The notes under the pieces: model-generated
What the model saw: the letters and a program-made list of their open reading frames with translations, nothing else
What the model was told of the DNA's origin: nothing
Databases searched by the model: none
Made by a program: the position numbers and the translations under genes
Origin: a virus
Strand: one strand, 5' to 3'
Virus record (IMG/VR): IMGVR_UViG_3300006100_000011
Location: 1 to 64,000 of that record
Length of the DNA stretch: 64,000 nucleotides
Shown here: positions 49,722-57,929 of the stretch, in pieces
Position numbering within the stretch: position 1 is the first letter of the stretch
Layout of the letters: each line of letters starts with the position of its first letter

Positions 49722-49916
49722 ATGAATATTGATTTTGAAAAGTTCGACACCGAAGAAAAGATTGCGTGTCTTCGCAGTGACCTAGATGAGATTATGCGTC
49801 ATTTAGATATGCGTAGCTATTACGTTAGCAAGGCTGAAATGGCGGAACGCATCGCAGAAACTGAGGCTGACCGGAAGCGTCGGGCCCGACGCGCCGAAAT
49901 TATTGCAAGTTTATAA
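49722..49916 (+). CDS. Small charged helical protein (64 aa)
   Basis: AAAGGATG ribosome site. Highly charged helix-rich sequence (KAEMAERIAETEADRKRRARRAEII) likely to form a coiled coil. No family recognised. Ends eleven bases before gene 45, sharing its promoters. Confidence 0.6.
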   Translation: MNIDFEKFDTEEKIACLRSDLDEIMRHLDMRSYYVSKAEMAERIAETEADRKRRARRAEIIASL

Positions 49917-49926
49917 AGGAAAAACA

Positions 49927-50661
49927 ATGAAAGACTACCTATTGGACTTAATTCAGCACACTCAGGGTTTGGGTGTTGTTGACCTCGTAAAGATTGATGG
50001 CACTGATACTGAAACTAAGGTTTCTGCTTATGCTGATGATCGCTCAGTTGTCGTTACTGGCGTTCTTAACGCTCCGATTTCTCAATTTAAGGGCGTATTC
50101 GGTATGCCTAACTTGACTAAGCTCAAGACTATTCTTAGCTTTGATGACTTGTACGATGATAAGGCTATCATCAACGTCACTACTAAGGACGTTGATGGAA
50201 CTCAGATTCCAAGTGCTATTCACTTTGAAACTGCAACGGGCGACTTCGTTAACGACTATCGCTTGATGGCTAAGAACATTGTTGAAGACAAGGTTAAGAC
50301 TGTTTCGTTTCGTGGTACTACTTGGGACGTAGAGTTTACTCCTACTGTTGATGGTATTCAGCGTCTTAAGAAGCAGGCTCAGGCTAACAGCGAAGAAATC
50401 ACTTTCACTACTAAGACTGACAATGGTGATCTTAAGATTTACTTTGGTGATCCCTCAACTCACTCAGGCAACTTTGTCTTCCAGCCGAGTGTAAGTGGTA
50501 CGTTGAACAAGCCTTGGAACTGGCCTGTCAAGGTCTTTCTCGCAATCATGGATCTTCCGGGTGAGAAGACTGTTCGCTTCGCTGATGCAGGCGCTGCTGA
50601 AATCGTTGTTGATAGCGGTTTCGCTACTTGGACTTATTTGCTTCCCGCACAGGCTAAGTAA
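49927..50661 (+). CDS. 45: Sliding clamp (gp45)
   Basis: Processivity clamp for gp43 and, in T4, activator of late transcription. 244 residues (T4: 228). ATG at 49927 with AAAGGA upstream. The pattern NLTKLKTILSFDD, FPSAIHFE-like SAIHFETATG, DVEFTPTVDGIQRLKKQA and the closing WTYLLPAQAK fits T4 gp45-type clamps. Encoded 280 bases after gene 43, with the clamp loader at 11959. Confidence 0.9.
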   Translation: MKDYLLDLIQHTQGLGVVDLVKIDGTDTETKVSAYADDRSVVVTGVLNAPISQFKGVFGMPNLTKLKTILSFDDLYDDKAIINVTTKDVDGTQIPSAIHFETATGDFVNDYRLMAKNIVEDKVKTVSFRGTTWDVEFTPTVDGIQRLKKQAQANSEEITFTTKTDNGDLKIYFGDPSTHSGNFVFQPSVSGTLNKPWNWPVKVFLAIMDLPGEKTVRFADAGAAEIVVDSGFATWTYLLPAQAK

Positions 50662-51014
50662 TGCTTAAGACTATCAACGGTTCTGGTAGATATATGATGG
50701 TCAACGGTGGAATGCCTGCGACCACATATATTAACAACAGTTCAGGACTGGGCGCTGGAAACATTAGATGGAACGCCAGCACTCAATCTATGGAAGTCTA
50801 TGATGGTTATACCTGGATGCAGATTAACACTAGCCATGCTAGTGTTGGTCTAACTCCTGATGCTGAATCTGCACTTTCTTGGGCTATCAAGAAGCAATAT
50901 GAAGAAGCAGAACTTGAAAGGCTGGCTAAGTCTAACCCTACCATCGCTGATCTTGTGGAACAGAAAAAGAACCTTGACCACAAAATAAAGATGGTCCAAA
51001 CATTAGTAAAATAG
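50661..51014 (+). CDS. Hypothetical phage protein (117 aa)
   Basis: Starts within the gp45 stop codon. The first ~55 residues are Gly/Asn-rich beta sequence including SMEVYDGYTWMQI, a tag seen in phage tail or fibre proteins; the rest is a helical, Lys-rich coiled-coil-like tail (LVEQKKNLDHKIKMVQTLVK). Function unknown; position in the replication operon is odd for a structural protein. Confidence 0.5.
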   Translation: MLKTINGSGRYMMVNGGMPATTYINNSSGLGAGNIRWNASTQSMEVYDGYTWMQINTSHASVGLTPDAESALSWAIKKQYEEAELERLAKSNPTIADLVEQKKNLDHKIKMVQTLVK

Positions 51015-51023
51015 GATCCTACA

Positions 51024-52583
51024 TTGGAACAAATTAATCTCTCCGCAGCACATAACCCAGATTGGGCGTTGTTTCTGCCAGCAGTCTCGTCTTTCTTCAT
51101 TGCCGGCTTAGGCAAGCAGCGTGAAGGTGAAAACTATTTTGACCCAGCGAGAATCCCTGCGGCCTTCAACGGTGATGTTGAGAAGTTAAACTTCCTTAAT
51201 GAGAAGGAAGGATTGTATACGTACAAGTGGGGACTATATTCTGCGGGTCACGCGAATCTGGATATTACTAAGGATGACAATAACGAATCTATCATCCGCA
51301 AGAGAGATAGACAGAATACTTTTCTGCTAGGAGACTCGGGCGGGTTCCAGATTCTTAAATGTCAGTGGCCCGCAGATTGGAAAGACCCCAACTGCCCCCG
51401 CGCAATGAAGAAGCGTCAACAAGTTCTTACTTGGATGGATGAGTACATGGACTATGGCATGTGTCTTGATATTCCATCACAGTCACTAACAACTTATCAC
51501 ATTAAGGATAAGAAGACTGGCAAATCTGCACATGGTATCAGCACGATCCAAGAAGCAATTACTGCTACTCATATCAATAACGAATACTTCATCCAAAATC
51601 GTGATGGTCGCTGCAAGTTCTTAAACGTACTACAGGGTCGCAATCATAAGCAGTCAGATGACTGGTATGAAGAAATGAAGAAGTATTGCGATACTAGCAT
51701 CTACGGTGATCGTGCATTCAATGGCTGGGCGTTCGGTGGTCAGAATAAGATTGACATTCACTTGATGCTAAAGCGTTTGGTTGGCATCATTCACGATGGC
51801 TTTCTTGAAGAAGGCAAGCATGATCTAATTCACTGTCTTGGTACTAGTATCATGGAATATGCTGTTCTCTTTACCGATATTCAAAGAGCAGTTCGTAAGC
51901 ATCATAATCCAAAGTTCCAAATTACATTTGACTGTGCTAGCCCGTTCTTTGCTGCTGCTAAGGGTCTTGCTTATAACAATAACACGTTTGAACATGACAC
52001 TAAGTGGACTTATGCAATGGAAAAGACTGCGGAAGCTAAGAAGTATTCAACTGATACCCGCAAGTTCAGTGATGGTGTCTTAGCTGATAATATTCACAAA
52101 GTCTTCACTGACAGTCCAGTTACCGATCTAATGGTCATGAAAGACCTTTGCTATCGTGGTAAGGGCTTTCTTGGTCAGCATGGTAAGGAAACAAAGACTA
52201 GCTGGGACACTCTTAGCTATACATTGATTCAGGCTCACAATGTCTATCAGCATATGTCTGCTGTCCAAGAAGCAAATCGTAGATATGAACAGGGAATCAA
52301 ACCAAAGATGGTTATGGATCCTCTTGGTCATCTTAACTTTGCTGACATTGTTGATGAGATTTTCTCATTGAAGGATCGTGAAAAGAGTCTTGCAATGATT
52401 GATCAGTACAGCAAGTTTTGGATGCAGATGAAGGCTGGTCAAGGATTCAGTGGCAAGAAAACTATGAACGCACATACTATGTTTGACCAGTTGTTTAGCA
52501 TTGATGAACCGGTCAATGATGATCCTGAAATTGATGAAATCATTGAGGATAGTGATGATGCAATGGCAGAAGTTCTTGATTGA
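51024..52583 (+). CDS. dpdA: DpdA/TGT-like DNA transglycosylase
   Basis: TGT-superfamily protein of 519 residues, TTG start. LLGDSGGFQ holds D104, matching the base-binding Asp of tRNA-guanine transglycosylase, and TFDCASPFF has D303, the nucleophile position (FDCVxPTR in TGT). FLNVLQGR and GWAFGGQNK are also conserved features. It would exchange guanine in DNA for a 7-deazaguanine such as preQ0. folE, queD and queE further downstream supply precursor steps; queC is not in this window. The acidic C-terminal ~30 residues are extra. Confidence 0.75.
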   Translation: MEQINLSAAHNPDWALFLPAVSSFFIAGLGKQREGENYFDPARIPAAFNGDVEKLNFLNEKEGLYTYKWGLYSAGHANLDITKDDNNESIIRKRDRQNTFLLGDSGGFQILKCQWPADWKDPNCPRAMKKRQQVLTWMDEYMDYGMCLDIPSQSLTTYHIKDKKTGKSAHGISTIQEAITATHINNEYFIQNRDGRCKFLNVLQGRNHKQSDDWYEEMKKYCDTSIYGDRAFNGWAFGGQNKIDIHLMLKRLVGIIHDGFLEEGKHDLIHCLGTSIMEYAVLFTDIQRAVRKHHNPKFQITFDCASPFFAAAKGLAYNNNTFEHDTKWTYAMEKTAEAKKYSTDTRKFSDGVLADNIHKVFTDSPVTDLMVMKDLCYRGKGFLGQHGKETKTSWDTLSYTLIQAHNVYQHMSAVQEANRRYEQGIKPKMVMDPLGHLNFADIVDEIFSLKDREKSLAMIDQYSKFWMQMKAGQGFSGKKTMNAHTMFDQLFSIDEPVNDDPEIDEIIEDSDDAMAEVLD

Positions 52584-52630
52584 CCAAAACATTTGCGTTT
52601 ATAACAACAAAGTGATAAAGTAAAAACATA

Positions 52631-53092
52631 ATGACTATTGAAACATATATCTTGCAGACTCAGGCTGATACTCGCAATAGAATCAATAACGCTGCAAAGC
52701 GTATGATTTGGGTTACGTTTCAGCGTGAAGGCATTCACATGTATCCCGGTGCAGACACCGACAAGAGCTTGGCAACTGGCGACGAATATGACGTTAGTTT
52801 CCTAGGATACCCGCATCGTCACATCTTTCATTTCAAGGTGGCGATTCAGGTAACACACAATGACCGTGACATTGAGTTTATTCAGTTCAAACGATGGCTA
52901 GAGAATAGCTTTAAGGATGGAGTGATGCAGCTTGATCATAAGTCTTGTGAAATGATTTGTGATGATCTATATCAGTTTATCGCAAGTCGCTACCCCAACC
53001 GTGACATTGAAATCACTGTCAGTGAAGATGGTGAGAACGGTGCCACAATTTACTACAACACAACTAAACCTTATCAATCACTAACCATTTAA
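52631..53092 (+). CDS. Conserved T4-like phage protein, possible T-fold (153 aa)
   Basis: Contains PHRHIFHFKVAIQVTH, NDRDIEFIQFKRWLE, LDHKSCEMICDDL and IEITVSEDGENGA, motifs I recall as conserved among T4-like cyanophage proteins. The HRHxFHFKV segment and following helix are reminiscent of tunnelling-fold enzymes such as QueD/PTPS, but this is weak. A TTGATT/TATAAC promoter-like pair precedes it. It sits next to the DpdA-like gene. Confidence 0.55.
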   Translation: MTIETYILQTQADTRNRINNAAKRMIWVTFQREGIHMYPGADTDKSLATGDEYDVSFLGYPHRHIFHFKVAIQVTHNDRDIEFIQFKRWLENSFKDGVMQLDHKSCEMICDDLYQFIASRYPNRDIEITVSEDGENGATIYYNTTKPYQSLTI

Positions 53093-53102
53093 GGAAAATA
53101 AA

Positions 53103-53330
53103 ATGGCAAAGAATACCACTAAGTCTAACGCTCGGGTCAATCAGATTTTTGAAGACCTTGACAAGTATCGCAACTTCTGCCGTGACTACGGTTATCGTTT
53201 TGACGAAGCCGAACTTTACAATAGCAGAAGCTATGTTTATCGTCAGTTCCAGAAGTTTGTCATTGGCAAGCCAGTGAAGAATCAGTGGGAAATTGACTTG
53301 GCTCGTTTCAAGGAACAGGGCCGAGGCTAA
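53103..53330 (+). CDS. Small hypothetical protein (75 aa)
   Basis: AAGGAAAATAAA ribosome region before ATG. Basic, Tyr/Arg/Phe-rich helical protein (YRNFCRDYGYRFDEAELY, YVYRQFQKFVIGK). No family recognised; probably nucleic-acid associated from charge. Confidence 0.55.
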   Translation: MAKNTTKSNARVNQIFEDLDKYRNFCRDYGYRFDEAELYNSRSYVYRQFQKFVIGKPVKNQWEIDLARFKEQGRG

Positions 53331-53351
53331 TATAATACAGAACGGGGACAT

Positions 53352-54530
53352 ATGAGAAAACTATTCTACATGGGCTTAGAAGCCTATAACGCAAGGTACA
53401 CTCTACAGCTTACAGAGTGGAACAAGCGCGTCTTTGATCGGCGCGGGATTGATGTCGTGTATGTCCCCGGTCTGACTCTTGATAATAGCCAAAAGATTGT
53501 AACTGGTCAGGTGCTTGATGCACATGGTCGTTCATACTTTGGCATGAGTCAAATGATGAACCTTGTTAAGATGATGCAGCAAGGTGAGGTAACGAGCGAA
53601 GACGTAATCTACTTTGAAGATATGTTCCAGCCGGGCTTTGAATCATTGCCCTATATCATTGACCAGCTTCCCGAAGATAAGCAGCCGAAAATCTTTGTGC
53701 GCTGCCTTGCACAGACAATTGACCCCGATGACTTTGTTCATGTGTGGGGAATGGATCGCTGGATGAGAGCATATGAACAGATGGTATGCTCTAGTGTATC
53801 AGGTGTTCTCGCAACTAACGAAGAAATGGTTGCACACATGAAGGTTGCAGGATGGGACGTTCCTATCTACAATATTTCAGGTCTTGCATTCGGTAAGGAT
53901 GAAGTGACTGAAAGAGTAGACAACTATATTACTCCATTTAGTTCACGTAGATTGCGTGTTGTATTCAGTGCCCGTTGGGATCAAGAGAAGCAACCTGACT
54001 TCTACATGGACTTGATTGATGTATGGCATGAACGCTATCCTAGCAAGGATGTTGAGTTTGTTGTTTGCAGCGGCGGTGAACTAAAGAGCAACAACGATAG
54101 CTACATGGCTCGCACTCGCAAGATGGTCGAAGATGGCAAGTTAATCATCTATGATAATCTTGACAAGAACAAGTATTACGAGATTGTCAACAACAGTCGC
54201 GTAGTGTTCAACTGTGCATTGCAAGATTGGGTATCTAATACTGTAAGTGAAGCTGATGCACTCGGTTGCAATGTTCTATACCCTGCGTATCGTAGCTTCC
54301 CCGAAACATTTGCAAATGACCATGAGCGTATGTATATCCCTTGGTCTATTGATGATGCTATTGCTAAGCTAGATGTATTGTTGAAGAAGCCGCATCCTAA
54401 TATGGGCAACATCAGCGATTGGACTGATGGCACTATTGATCGTATCTGTGACATTCTTGAAGGCAAGGGTCAGAAGTATCTGCGCGACAGTGCTGACTAC
54501 AGAAAACATACTCGTGAAGCGAAGTATTGA
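53352..54530 (+). CDS. GT-B glycosyltransferase (GT4-like)
   Basis: 392-residue two-domain glycosyltransferase. The C-terminal nucleotide-sugar domain starts at RVVFSARWDQEKQPDFYMDL and contains FVVCSGG, then SNTVSEADALGCNVLYPAY, the E-containing loop of GT4-like enzymes. Shares the (F/V)xARW/GRWxxxKxPxxYxDLI segment with the protein at 61933. Near a base-modification gene; glycosylation of modified DNA is possible, as in T4, but a surface or protein target is equally open. Confidence 0.8.
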   Translation: MRKLFYMGLEAYNARYTLQLTEWNKRVFDRRGIDVVYVPGLTLDNSQKIVTGQVLDAHGRSYFGMSQMMNLVKMMQQGEVTSEDVIYFEDMFQPGFESLPYIIDQLPEDKQPKIFVRCLAQTIDPDDFVHVWGMDRWMRAYEQMVCSSVSGVLATNEEMVAHMKVAGWDVPIYNISGLAFGKDEVTERVDNYITPFSSRRLRVVFSARWDQEKQPDFYMDLIDVWHERYPSKDVEFVVCSGGELKSNNDSYMARTRKMVEDGKLIIYDNLDKNKYYEIVNNSRVVFNCALQDWVSNTVSEADALGCNVLYPAYRSFPETFANDHERMYIPWSIDDAIAKLDVLLKKPHPNMGNISDWTDGTIDRICDILEGKGQKYLRDSADYRKHTREAKY

Positions 54531-54781
54531 TGCATATCAATACGATAGATGAACAGGTTCAGCATATTATGTTGAAGTATCTATATGATGTTGCTGATGA
54601 TTTTACCTGTATGCGATTAATGATGGAACTGCTTCCGATTGTCGGCGAAAGAGCAGGTTTGTTGGTATTAGCAGAATCCAAGACTGACTCGCTTGAGGTA
54701 TCATTTACCAACAACACAACCGGATTGCTCAATAAGTTTATCCTAGCAAACGGGCAGGTGAAGGACAAAACTAAAGAATAA
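54530..54781 (+). CDS. Small hypothetical protein (83 aa)
   Basis: ATG at 54530 overlaps the previous TGA. Mostly helical with VADDFTCMRLMMELLPIVGE and a C-terminal Asn/Thr-rich stretch. No family recognised. It is the last gene before the hairpin-rich leader of the GIY-YIG gene. Confidence 0.5.
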   Translation: MHINTIDEQVQHIMLKYLYDVADDFTCMRLMMELLPIVGERAGLLVLAESKTDSLEVSFTNNTTGLLNKFILANGQVKDKTKE

Positions 54782-54796
54782 AAGTACATATCTAAG

Positions 54797-54868
54797 ATAA
54801 ATAATGTTGTTACAGGCGGTAACAACATTGAAGCATATGCTTCCGTTGAGCATTAACGATAGATGCTT
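54797..54868 (+). promoter_or_regulatory. Late promoter and three-hairpin leader of the GIY-YIG gene
   Basis: Late box ATAAATA at 54797-54803. AATGTTGTTAC (54803-54813) pairs with GTAACAACATT (54819-54829), 11 perfect pairs. GAAGCATATGCTTC (54830-54843) is a perfect palindrome. AGCAT (54849-54853) pairs with ATGCT (54863-54867) next to the ribosome site; AAGCAT of the palindrome could pair there instead with ATGCTT, giving alternative structures. Confidence 0.7.
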
Positions 54869-54879
54869 TGGAGAGAGAT

Positions 54880-55557
54880 ATGTATAAACTATACAAAATA
54901 ACCAATTCGGTTAATAACAAGCTATATATCGGTATAACTAAACTGAAGATTGAGCAACGATGGTCTCAACATGTAAAAGATTCCGAAAATCCTGAATATC
55001 CCCTGCACCGAGCGATAAAGAAATACGGAGCGGATAGTTTTGCGGTTGAACTACTAGAAGAATCGGATGATCGGAACTATATCAGTGAGTTAGAAGAACC
55101 CACTATTCAAAAATACAACAGCAGAAAAGATGGATACAACGTTGCTAAAGGGGGTTACGGAGGGGACCTCGGTCCAGAAGCCAATCGGAAACGAAGCACT
55201 ACCTTATTAAATCGTCCCGAAGATGTTAAAAAGCACTATTCTGATATGCAGCGCAGCCGGCGGCTAGGTAAAACCAAAGACAATGATCAAGGTAGGAAGG
55301 CCCAATCCGAAAAGATAAAAGGCAACGCCTTTGCTCAAGGGCTAACACATTCGCTCGAAACCAAACAAATAATAAGCGAAGCTAATAAGGGTCCAAAGTC
55401 CCAAAAGACTAGACAAAAGATGAGCGAAAGTGCTATACTTAATAATAACGGAGCAAGATTTGAGAGACACAACAGTTGTTGTCTCTGTTGCCGCCGAGAG
55501 TTTAATAAGGGCAACCTAGTACAACATTTAAGAAGGATGAATAAGAATGAGCTTTAA
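54880..55557 (+). CDS. GIY-YIG homing endonuclease with NUMOD3-like repeats
   Basis: ATG at 54880 (ribosome site GGAGAG) rather than the upstream TTG. The nuclease domain has YKLYKITNSVNNKLYIGITK with the GIY-YIG variants LYK-YIG, then RAIKKYGADSFAVELLEE and EEPTIQKYNSR with the catalytic Glu. Middle segments (LGKTKDND, NKGPKSQKTRQKMSESA) resemble NUMOD3 repeats. A C-terminal CCLCCRREF...H zinc-finger-like motif ends the protein. Inserted directly before folE, overlapping it by 11 bases. Confidence 0.85.
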   Translation: MYKLYKITNSVNNKLYIGITKLKIEQRWSQHVKDSENPEYPLHRAIKKYGADSFAVELLEESDDRNYISELEEPTIQKYNSRKDGYNVAKGGYGGDLGPEANRKRSTTLLNRPEDVKKHYSDMQRSRRLGKTKDNDQGRKAQSEKIKGNAFAQGLTHSLETKQIISEANKGPKSQKTRQKMSESAILNNNGARFERHNSCCLCCRREFNKGNLVQHLRRMNKNEL

Positions 55558-56224
55558 TAAGAGTAAGTGTGATCCGGCGTTAGGTCAACAAGTTCACGAA
55601 TATCTCGTAAAGATGGGAGTTGAAACACCGACAGTTGACAATGGACTGAGCCGTACTGATAAGATTGAAATCATTGAGCGTAAGTTTAAGGATATTATGG
55701 AGACTCTCGGGCTTGACCTAACTGATGATAGCTTAGAGGAAACCCCGAAGCGGGTCGCTAAAATGTATGTAGGAGAAATCTTTTGGGGACTTGACTATGA
55801 AGCATTCCCCAAGTGTACAACTGTTGCGAACAAGATGGGCTATGATGAAATGGTCGTTGAACGCAACGTGAATGTACAAAGTAATTGTGAACATCATTTT
55901 GTAATCATTGACGGTCTTGCTACTGTTGCTTATGTTCCCAACGAAAAGGTTCTTGGTCTCTCAAAGATCAATCGTATCGTTGAGTACTTTGCAAAGCGTC
56001 CTCAGATTCAAGAGCGACTAACTGAGCAGGTATTCCACACTCTTTGCTATATCCTTGAAACTGACAATGTTGCAGTTATGATTGATGCACAGCACTATTG
56101 CGTTAAGAGTCGCGGTGTTGAAGATACTGGTTCGTCAACTGTGACTTGTAAGCTCGGTGGTGGATTCAAGACTGATCCTGCAGCAAGAGCAGAGTTTCTT
56201 AGCATCGCACGAATGGGCAAGTGA
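55547..56224 (+). CDS. folE: GTP cyclohydrolase I
   Basis: Converts GTP to dihydroneopterin triphosphate, the first step to folate and to preQ0. Zinc ligands are in SNCEHHF and HYCVKSRG; LGLSKINRIV, FAKRPQIQERLT and the D-T-G-S-S-T end region are typical. Length 225 (E. coli 222). It feeds QueD at 59662 and QueE at 61073. The ribosome site lies within the upstream GIY-YIG gene. Stop overlaps the next start by four bases. Confidence 0.95.
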   Translation: MSFNKSKCDPALGQQVHEYLVKMGVETPTVDNGLSRTDKIEIIERKFKDIMETLGLDLTDDSLEETPKRVAKMYVGEIFWGLDYEAFPKCTTVANKMGYDEMVVERNVNVQSNCEHHFVIIDGLATVAYVPNEKVLGLSKINRIVEYFAKRPQIQERLTEQVFHTLCYILETDNVAVMIDAQHYCVKSRGVEDTGSSTVTCKLGGGFKTDPAARAEFLSIARMGK

Positions 56225-56478
56225 AATACAAGTTTATCGTGACTCCTGAGGAACTTCTTAACAAAGTAGGTCCGGTTAATTGGGTTAATTGGTTTAGAGA
56301 GCCTAGTGGCTCAGAGGAGACTAACCGATACCGATGGGCTATGGAACAAATGCAGTCGCACTTCCCGGGAAAGTATGATTTAGAAGAAGCATACGATCCC
56401 GTGTCAATGACATTCAAGTATCGCTTGAAGTTCCTCACAGAAGCAGATGAAATGTGGTTTAAACTTAAATATGAATGA
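56221..56478 (+). CDS. Small Trp-rich protein (85 aa)
   Basis: Starts with the GTGAAA overlap of the folE stop, so the initiation codon is GTG at 56221. WVNWFREPSGSEETNRYRW in the middle and FKYRLKFLTEADEMWFKLKYE at the end. The end resembles those of the proteins at 56471, 56945 and 13633 (beta strand, acidic turn, aromatic helix). No known family. Confidence 0.55.
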   Translation: MKYKFIVTPEELLNKVGPVNWVNWFREPSGSEETNRYRWAMEQMQSHFPGKYDLEEAYDPVSMTFKYRLKFLTEADEMWFKLKYE

Positions 56479-56659
56479 CGATATCATTCATACCTACAAG
56501 ATTCAAATTAAGATCAATCCCAATTCGGTTAATTTGAGTCAGCAATGGTTGAATGAAAACTGTAAGGGCACGTGGTCTATCGGAAAGAACATAGATAGCT
56601 ACGACCTGCACTTTGAGTACGAGGAAGACGCTCTGTTAACTTGGTGGAAATGGGGATGA
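56471..56659 (+). CDS. Small Trp-tailed protein (62 aa)
   Basis: ATG at 56471, overlapping the previous gene by eight bases. LHFEYEEDALLTWWKWG at the C-terminus parallels YYFANEGDASWFALRWL at 56945 and FLTEADEMWFKLKYE at 56221. Probably a ferredoxin-like beta-alpha unit from the strand pattern, but no family is known to me. Confidence 0.55.
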   Translation: MNDDIIHTYKIQIKINPNSVNLSQQWLNENCKGTWSIGKNIDSYDLHFEYEEDALLTWWKWG

Positions 56660-56982
56660 CTGACAAATATCTTAAAATTATCGAAGCCATGCGTAAACAA
56701 ACCGAAGAACGTATGCAGTGGCCTGTTGAAAAACTGCGAGAATGGATTCGTCAGGTACATGGTCCTGAAATGCGGGAACTTGTAGGTGAAGAAGCAGAGC
56801 AAATGCTCATTGTTCTTAAATTAGTGGGACATTACTCTGATTCCAATAATCAAAGAACTCATACCTATTTCTACGAACATGCCGGCAAAGAATACAGAGT
56901 AACATATGGAATAGGGGGCGAACCCTTAGTAGAGGAAGTGGTTTATGATATCTGCCCAGATAACAATCAAAGCAGTAGATGA
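56656..56982 (+). CDS. Hypothetical phage protein (108 aa)
   Basis: ATG at 56656 overlaps the previous TGA. The N-terminal half is helical (EERMQWPVEKLREWIRQVHG), followed by a beta-rich half (RTHTYFYEHAGKEYRVTYG). No domain recognised. It overlaps the next gene by 38 bases, unusually long for this genome. Confidence 0.5.
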   Translation: MTDKYLKIIEAMRKQTEERMQWPVEKLREWIRQVHGPEMRELVGEEAEQMLIVLKLVGHYSDSNNQRTHTYFYEHAGKEYRVTYGIGGEPLVEEVVYDICPDNNQSSR

Positions 56983-57151
56983 TGTTATTCCTATTATTGA
57001 CTGGTGTGAAAAGAATATCGGTACTAAAGCTCCCTTTAAGGATTGCGTAGACACCGAAAGACCGTGGGTATGGGATGCCGCTTATGGTACAATGACATAT
57101 TATTTTGCTAACGAAGGAGATGCAAGTTGGTTCGCATTGAGGTGGCTTTAA
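56945..57151 (+). CDS. Small Trp-tailed protein (68 aa)
   Basis: Begins MISAQITIKAVDDVIPIIDW, a strand-helix unit, and ends in GTMTYYFANEGDASWFALRWL, matching the C-terminal layout of the genes at 56221 and 56471. Third member of the local cluster. Starts inside the preceding gene with GAGGAAGTGG as ribosome region. Confidence 0.55.
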   Translation: MISAQITIKAVDDVIPIIDWCEKNIGTKAPFKDCVDTERPWVWDAAYGTMTYYFANEGDASWFALRWL

Positions 57152-57177
57152 CAAACTTTTGATATAAAACACGCAGG

Positions 57178-57209
57178 CGGTGATAAATACTTTATACGAG
57201 GAGTCACCG
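57178..57209 (+). promoter_or_regulatory. Late promoter with start-codon-flanking hairpin
   Basis: ATAAATA at 57183-57189, predicted +1 at 57195. CGGTGA (57178-57183) pairs with TCACCG (57204-57209), ending exactly at the ATG of 57210 and enclosing the GAGGAG ribosome site. Late RNA would lack the first arm. Confidence 0.7.
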
Positions 57210-57929
57210 ATGAGCAAGCGATTAACCAAAGACGAGTTTGTTAGTAGAGCAGTTGAAGTACATCAAGGCAAATATACTTATGATAATGTAGAATATAAGG
57301 CTATGCTAGAAAAGGTAAGCATCACTTGTCCTATTCATGGTGATTGGATGCAGAAGCCGGCTGATCATTTAGGAAAACACGGATGCCCGAAATGTAAAGC
57401 TGACAAGGCCGGGGGCAAGTGGGATGACATTAAAGTTCTGTTTGAACAAGTTCATGGTTCCTATTATTCATACGATGAATCTACCTTTACTAGAATATCT
57501 GTGAAGATGAAGATGTTTTGCCCTGATCACGGTGAGTTTTGGCAGAAGCCAGAGCTTCATAAAAACGGTTCCGGGTGCAAACTATGCACTGCGAGTAGTG
57601 GTCCTGGAAAGTATTGTGAATCTGTGTTTGCTAAGAAACCCGAACTCAAAGAAACTCCCGGAGTTTTATACTTTATAGAACTAAATGATACCGATGGTAC
57701 TAAGTTCTATAAAGTAGGAATCACTATGAATATGCGTACTAGGTATTATGACTTTATTACTCGCAATGGAGGCAGGATTTGTTGGACTAAAGAATCTAAT
57801 CTGTATGATTGTTTCCAACAAGAACAAGCTATTCTTAAAGAATACGCAGACTTTAGTTATTATCCGGAACTAGCAATGGCAGGTAAAACAGAATGTTTAT
57901 CAAAGGAGATTGAATATGATATTCAATAA
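57210..57929 (+). CDS. GIY-YIG/T5orf172-like putative endonuclease
   Basis: ATG at 57210. The first ~130 residues contain two copies of a repeat with KVSITCPIHGDWMQKPADHL and KMFCPDHGEFWQKPELH, each followed by a GC..C zinc-finger-like motif, as in DUF723-type modules seen in phage endonucleases. The C-terminal ~85 residues (GVLYFIELNDTDGTKFYKVG, RTRYYDF) match the T5orf172/GIY-YIG nuclease layout. Probably a mobile endonuclease; late promoter and hairpin as in the other homing genes. Confidence 0.75.
   Translation: MSKRLTKDEFVSRAVEVHQGKYTYDNVEYKAMLEKVSITCPIHGDWMQKPADHLGKHGCPKCKADKAGGKWDDIKVLFEQVHGSYYSYDESTFTRISVKMKMFCPDHGEFWQKPELHKNGSGCKLCTASSGPGKYCESVFAKKPELKETPGVLYFIELNDTDGTKFYKVGITMNMRTRYYDFITRNGGRICWTKESNLYDCFQQEQAILKEYADFSYYPELAMAGKTECLSKEIEYDIQ

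Noticed and set aside
52631-53092. Calling this gene a second QueD
   Set aside because: Only the HRHxFHF segment hints at a tunnelling fold; the Cys/His catalytic pattern is missing.
54880-55557. GIY-YIG gene as part of a group I intron in folE
   Set aside because: folE is intact from its own ATG with all motifs and no upstream exon was seen, so the endonuclease is free-standing.
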